64,000 nt of DNA, from contig CP012819.1 of NCBI GenBank assembly GCA_001936135.1, positions 2,203,501-2,267,500 on the forward strand, written 5' to 3'. This DNA is from Saccharomycopsis fibuligera x Saccharomycopsis cf. fibuligera (Eukaryota; Ascomycota; Saccharomycetes; Ascoideales; Saccharomycopsidaceae). The position numbers were made by a program, and so were the translations under genes. Shown here piece after piece: positions 61,001-64,000 of this stretch; position 1 is the first letter of the stretch, and the number at the start of each line of letters is the position of its first letter. The notes under the pieces were generated by a model. The model had not been told where the DNA came from, searched no databases, and saw nothing but the letters and a program-made list of their open reading frames with translations.

Positions 61001-61731
61001 CATACACAACATCATTATCAATCAGGGATAATCATGCTACTAGAATCATTAGTGTTAGATTCTTTGATTTATCAATTGCTAAAATTAAGATTGACTGGGA
61101 TATCTTGACATCCTTTGATGAGAACAATCCTAGTAAAGATCAAATTAGATCTTTGTTGAGAACTGTCAAAATTGACAGAATCGATATCCCGCCACCATCT
61201 TCGCCCTCAGAGGATGTTCTTATTTTCAACTCAGAAAAATTTGGTGATCATGTTGCCAGTTGGGCAGAAACCAAACTAGGACAAAAAGTTGGCAATGGTG
61301 AGTGCTGGACATTGGCTCATGACGCTTTACAAAAAGGTTGTGGGAATTACGCCTATGTTTCAGATGCATTCAACCATGGTGCTAAAATTTTGACTTTGGA
61401 AGCTAACAATGGATTAGTTAGTAAATCTGATCAGTTAGATGAGATCAGAAGAGGTGACATTATTCAATATAAGACCTGTATCTTCAAGACAGCAAGTTCA
61501 GTTAAAAAATATGGAGCACCTGATCATACATCAATTGTTTTGGATGTGAAAGCCAAAGGAGCGGATTCCAGTGAAACTATTCTTGAAATAGCTCATCAAA
61601 ATGCTAATGGAGTGAAAAACGTTACTGTTGATGATCTTAATTTGAGTGAGTTCAGTGAGGGTACCCTAACATTTTTTAGACCAATTGAGAAAGAATGGGT
61701 GGGGGATCTCAATACGGAATGGAAAGTTTAG
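58096..61731 (+). CDS. AIM3: Aim3-like actin-patch protein with C-terminal Cys-hydrolase-fold domain
   Basis: 1211 residues. The N-terminus (FWNNNKDSFKKAG ... GTKFVGKTGYQAVK) matches S. cerevisiae Aim3, which binds Rvs167 at cortical actin patches and restrains actin assembly. Residues about 90-920 are Pro/Gln-rich and disordered, with many SH3-binding PxxP motifs, repeated PxDIKSFxPPP-like boxes (three visible) and PKPKPKP blocks. The last about 270 residues form a folded domain shared by Aim3 and Bbc1. It has GECWTLAHDAL (Cys1070), RRGDIIQYK, APDHTSIVLDV (His1144) and EIAHQN (Asn1169), which resembles the Cys/His/Asn layout of CHAP/NlpC-P60 enzymes. Whether it is active is not known to me. 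CTG codons in the Gln-rich part should be read as Ser. Confidence 0.88.
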   Translation: MSEFWNNNKDSFKKAGIATLKGTAKGTKFVGKTGYQAVKTARENEKARKSGKPAAEDETGEEVQHVRPISSLHDPKTLPAPPRRSVNGASADSIPQHLQPHQPQQYQQPQQYTQIPQQNHQQQTPLYQQQAQQPQQYQQQPPMQQQPYAQPQLQYQAQLPQLQQGPSASATPPVQPGNLLAQFRRGSSQSVISQPSQLEAPQPVKAPQPVQTLYQQSPVMNQQPAQQTPAHVVPPTNLLANFRSGSSLNLVPQTQSAAPANNFAPQASTASIYHRAAVPLPPPSVSQQPVVQLPQLPAQSPALPQQQQLPGNAYQQPDPAPAKQPLEPLKVVDIKSFAPPPLHKDRGKPKKASVESMPAGSSLDISAIPQTPALQGQSPANVHPPLPGRTLPQPPTTISTQASQPASQPAPAPAATNSTVTPPPPPTAPRPTASTGSSSSDSPASPTRPFQDIKSFLPPPKPHGAQPPKLSGTPVKSSANVSKQSSPLPPPRMPPRNNVSEVSTAPVGAHGEGASTNTFTPSPRPHSKEPEQNAAKEDALSKFGPPPKPYGAKPPLLNRPLSRTSSVGIKEEDAKPFQFTKRRTYNQEEPIQKEENAESTEEEPKKESSLLAAKLSSKSSVSKGFEKEEDVSSKAEQISGEKKAAPPLPKKRAVEPKKVDNISASEETPKDSTAQVNASSLPVKPKPKPPAPKPKPKPKPLTQNVAKQQVLGQKTHKPTIPHQSTGTNANTLSDDSTFDFRKNLRRTSYRHDTDNNQQVSATDNANSNKEEAKPAKPARSANNIVPSSAVKPKSKADTVSDDQELQQQKSLESSAKPKPKPAMKPKPKPKPPVAKKPLVQEIPKESATLEDLQVSTPDPAKAAIVETNRKSTSPPPPAPAPRHVAHASATSKYERAAMPVPQPPPSRKATGSPAPPPPPPSRNIKSHGGAGSNLQSNNWKPTDLDLELGTGWFAKTSSFSIPKCFNNFTYTTSLSIRDNHATRIISVRFFDLSIAKIKIDWDILTSFDENNPSKDQIRSLLRTVKIDRIDIPPPSSPSEDVLIFNSEKFGDHVASWAETKLGQKVGNGECWTLAHDALQKGCGNYAYVSDAFNHGAKILTLEANNGLVSKSDQLDEIRRGDIIQYKTCIFKTASSVKKYGAPDHTSIVLDVKAKGADSSETILEIAHQNANGVKNVTVDDLNLSEFSEGTLTFFRPIEKEWVGDLNTEWKV

Positions 61732-62018
61732 TAATTAACTGTACATAAGGACCTATTGATTATGCTCAACATTTATTATTAAAAAAAAAATTTTTATTTT
61801 TTTTTTTTCATGTACTTGTGTTTATTAGAATTGAGCAAAAAAATTGTAAGATTTTGCACAAAAACAAATGAAGTGGCAAGTTTACAATAACAAGTGTATA
61901 TATTTCTAGATATCAAGTTGAGTAGGAGCGAAGTAAATAAAACAAAAAAGTAAATCTTTCAATAAGTAGAAGAAGGTTCATCAAAACAAAAATTGTATAT
62001 TTCAAGAAAAAAGAACAT
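61732..62018. other. Spacer between AIM3 and tRNA-Ser
   Basis: About 290 bp of AT-rich trailer with A and T runs at 61781-61809. No gene seen. Confidence 0.6.
62007..62012 (-). terminator. Pol III terminator of tRNA-Ser
   Basis: Six A on the plus strand (TTTTTT on the minus strand) six bases after the tRNA 3' end. Confidence 0.85.
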
Positions 62019-62117
62019 CGACACCAGCAGGATTTGAACCTGCGCGGGAGATCCCAAGACATAACACGAATCTGAAAATATTCGAGTGTCTCGCCTTAAC
62101 CACTCGGCCATAGTGTC
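62019..62117 (-). tRNA. tRNA-Ser (CGA) with intron
   Basis: 99 bases on the minus strand. The acceptor stem GACACTA/TGGTGTC closes with a T-G wobble and discriminator G73, typical of serine tRNAs. A box TGGCCGAGTGG and B box GGTTCAAATCC are canonical. A long variable arm (TGGGATCTCCCGC) marks a class II tRNA. The anticodon stem AGACA/TGTCT encloses CT-CGA-A, then an intron of about 18 bases, as in the S. cerevisiae tRNA-Ser(CGA), which also has an intron. It decodes TCG. It is not the CTG-decoding tRNA-Ser(CAG) of this clade. Confidence 0.95.
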
Positions 62118-62423
62118 ATGTGAAAGAACGTAAAATTGACGTTCTTCAGGCCGTACAGGACTTCCACATAAATGAACATTAAGCAGGGTAAATTGTTTTA
62201 GGTCGAAATAATTTCAATAATACGGCAAGAAATACAAAACAAAAAAACAAAGCGTAGACAACGTGAAGCGTGGTTAGATAGACAAATATAGTGAAATATT
62301 GATATCAGTGGGAGTAGTCATTATAATTTCATGACATTAGGTCTATAGAGACGTGACTATTTTTTTTGACAGTCCCATTTTCACATAGCATCAGTACCAA
62401 TAATCAATTGAATTACTATTATT
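62118..62423. other. Spacer between tRNA-Ser and LEO1
   Basis: 306 bp. AAGAACGT (62124-62131) and ACGTTCTT (62139-62146) form an 8-bp perfect inverted repeat with a 7-base loop, six bases upstream of the tRNA 5' end. The rest is the LEO1 promoter. No coding frame. Confidence 0.55.
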
Positions 62424-62616
62424 ATGTCACAGGAAGTAGAATCAAGAGACTATCATTCGGAAACTGAGAATGAAGTGAATAATAGCAGAGAAGAAGAACA
62501 AGGAGAACACGCGCAGAATCAAGGACAAAAAGATGGAGCACTAACTCCTGGCAATGACGGCCCTGGCAAAGACGAAGAAAGTAGCAATGATGATAACAAT
62601 AATAACAATAATAAAA

Positions 62617-62648
<32 letters not shown>

Positions 62649-63770
62649 AATGATGATTTGTTTGGGGAAGGAAGTGACAATGATGATGAAGAAGAAGAAG
62701 TTTCAAGACCAAAAAGCAACACCGGAGGTTTGAGTAATTTCATAGAAGAAGATGATGAAGAAGTTGATGAGGATGAAGGTGATGATGATGAGAAGGAAAA
62801 ACAAATACATTCCATTGATTTAGATTTGGCTAAACATCCAGCGAGTTACAAAACTGAAGACGATGAATCATATTTTGTGAATTTACCTGCATTTTTAAAC
62901 ATTGAAGCGTTACCATTTGATGCACCTGCCTTCAAAGAATCCATCATTGAAAAAGAGCATTTAAGTACAGAGGACAAAAAGATGGAAAAGTTGTTTGCAG
63001 AAAATGTGATAAGATGGAGATACAATAAAGTTGGTGATAAAGTTTACAAACAGTCTAACGCTCATTTTGTTGAATGGTCCGATGGATCATTATCGTTGAA
63101 GTTGGGTAATGAATTATTTGATGTAGTAAGAAACCCAACATCAGACCATTTTCTTACAGTGCGTCATAATGAATTGGAAATTTTCCAAACTGATACCATA
63201 TTCAGTAGAAATATGAAATTTATTCCATCTTCCACTAGTTCAGAGATTCACAAAAGACTTACTAATTACATCAAAGCAAAAAACGCGAAGACAGGTACGG
63301 TGAGTAGTGCATTACTTGATGTTGATCCAGAAGAACAACTTAGGCAAAGAGAAAAAGAAGAAGATGAAGCTATAAGACATAAAAGAAAGTTGGAGCAAAA
63401 AAGGTTGTTGGAAGAAGAAAAAATGGAGAAAAGTACCAGAGTTCCAAGATCTTCCAATTCATATGCATACAACTATGATGAGGATGATGAGGACGTTGAA
63501 GGGGCTGAGACAGTTGCTGGTAAACTGAGAGCCAGTGGCTATTTTGACGAGGATGACGATGATGATTTTGTTGCTGAAGATGATGAAGAAATTGACAACG
63601 ACGACGAAGAAGATGATTTGGAAAAATCAGAACGATTGAATAGACTCAAAGAAGGTGGGATGAATAAATATCAACAGCAAGATGATGCTGAGGAAGATGA
63701 TGATGAAGAGACTACTGTTCGGTCGCATAAGAAACGACGTGTCATTGCAGACGATGAAGATGATTATTGA
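62424..63770 (+). CDS. LEO1: Paf1 complex subunit Leo1
   Basis: 448 residues. The N-terminal about 130 residues are extremely acidic, with an unbroken Asp run and an Asn run. The Leo1 core follows (about 135-300), starting DLAKHPASYKTEDDESYFVNLPAFLNIE, with VIRWRYNKVGDKVYKQSNAHFVEWSDGSLSLKLGNELFDV in the middle; this is the hallmark of the family. A Glu/Lys-rich helix (about 310-345) and a second acidic tail ending in a basic KKRR motif complete it. Leo1 is part of the nuclear Paf1 elongation complex on RNA polymerase II and helps histone modification and RNA 3'-end formation. ATG at 62424. Confidence 0.97.
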
Positions 63771-64000
63771 ACTAGCGAGATAAAAGAAAAAAAGAGAAAG
63801 TCTTTTTTCTTTTTTTATTTTATTTTTTTTTTCTACTTTATTTTTGTTATTTTATTGTATTAATATAGGGATTAGTGACAAGTTTAGGCTGTAGCGGTGT
63901 AGAGTGTAGATGGTCATCAATATAGATCTGTTATCACGTGACCAGATTTCTTTCGTGGTTTTCGTTTTTAAAAGATTCTGTCTTAATTTCTTAAATGCGT
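63771..64000. other. Right edge, LEO1 trailer and start of a promoter
   Basis: 230 bp, T-rich after LEO1. ATCACGTGAC at 63932-63941 is a good Cbf1 site (RTCACGTG) and may belong to a gene beyond the window. The downstream gene is not visible. Confidence 0.5.

Noticed and set aside
1-64000. CRISPR arrays, operons or phage genes
   Set aside because: No spaced direct repeats of that type; the gene content is clearly that of a yeast nuclear genome.

Overview
The window is nuclear DNA from a budding yeast, very probably of the CTG clade (Candida/Lodderomyces). Genes are mostly intron-poor, AT-rich and separated by long intergenic stretches. Two tRNA genes have eukaryotic A/B boxes and T-run terminators. 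Three genes carry spliceosomal introns with GTATGT donors and TACTAAC-like branch points. In an old yellow enzyme (OYE) copy, a CTG codon lies where a paralogue has an AGC serine codon, as expected if CTG is read as Ser. Any CTG-encoded residue should therefore be read as Ser. Long Asn/Ser/Gln/Asp runs and microsatellites recall Lodderomyces elongisporus or the C. parapsilosis group, but I cannot fix the species.

Layout, left to right. (1) 1-11.5 kb: the 3' end of an unidentified gene; NMA111 (nuclear HtrA-type protease); a solo LTR with a 5-bp target duplication immediately upstream of tRNA-Ala(AGC); a spliced gene for mitochondrial ribosomal protein bL35m; and a PIN2-like membrane protein. 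NMA111 and bL35m are also neighbours in S. cerevisiae (YNL123W/YNL122C). (2) 11.5-30 kb: INT1/BUD4 (anillin-like bud-site protein) and LSM12, both with a short first exon; FAR11 (STRIPAK); CRC1 (carnitine carrier); SNF8 (ESCRT-II); FAA2 (acyl-CoA synthetase); and a 41-residue secreted peptide. (3) 30-46 kb: a 1608-residue coiled-coil protein of unknown function with a candidate PP1-docking motif; PLC1; and about 5.9 kb without a recognisable gene. (4) 45.8-54.5 kb: a tandem array of five OYE-type copies, all on the minus strand. Three are intact, one has an in-frame TAG 36 codons before the normal end, and one is a relic with internal deletions and stops. Two intact copies share a nearly identical internal tract, suggesting recent gene conversion. 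(5) 55.5-64 kb: EGD2 (NAC alpha), an orphan 409-residue gene, AIM3 with a C-terminal Cys/His/Asn hydrolase-like domain, an intron-containing tRNA-Ser(CGA), and LEO1 (Paf1 complex).

Most genes are housekeeping or cell-biology genes with no operon-like link. CRC1 and FAA2 both belong to fatty-acid use, and the OYE array is the accessory, rapidly evolving part. Three coding models need splicing to be complete: INT1, LSM12 and bL35m. Two genes (FAA2, PLC1) have longer open frames that begin at non-ATG codons, and I start them at the first in-frame ATG. I saw no clear new molecular system. The strongest unusual items are the OYE array in several stages of decay, the tRNA-linked solo LTR, the hidden exons, the AIM3 C-terminal domain, the secreted micro-peptide and the 5.9-kb gene-free block.
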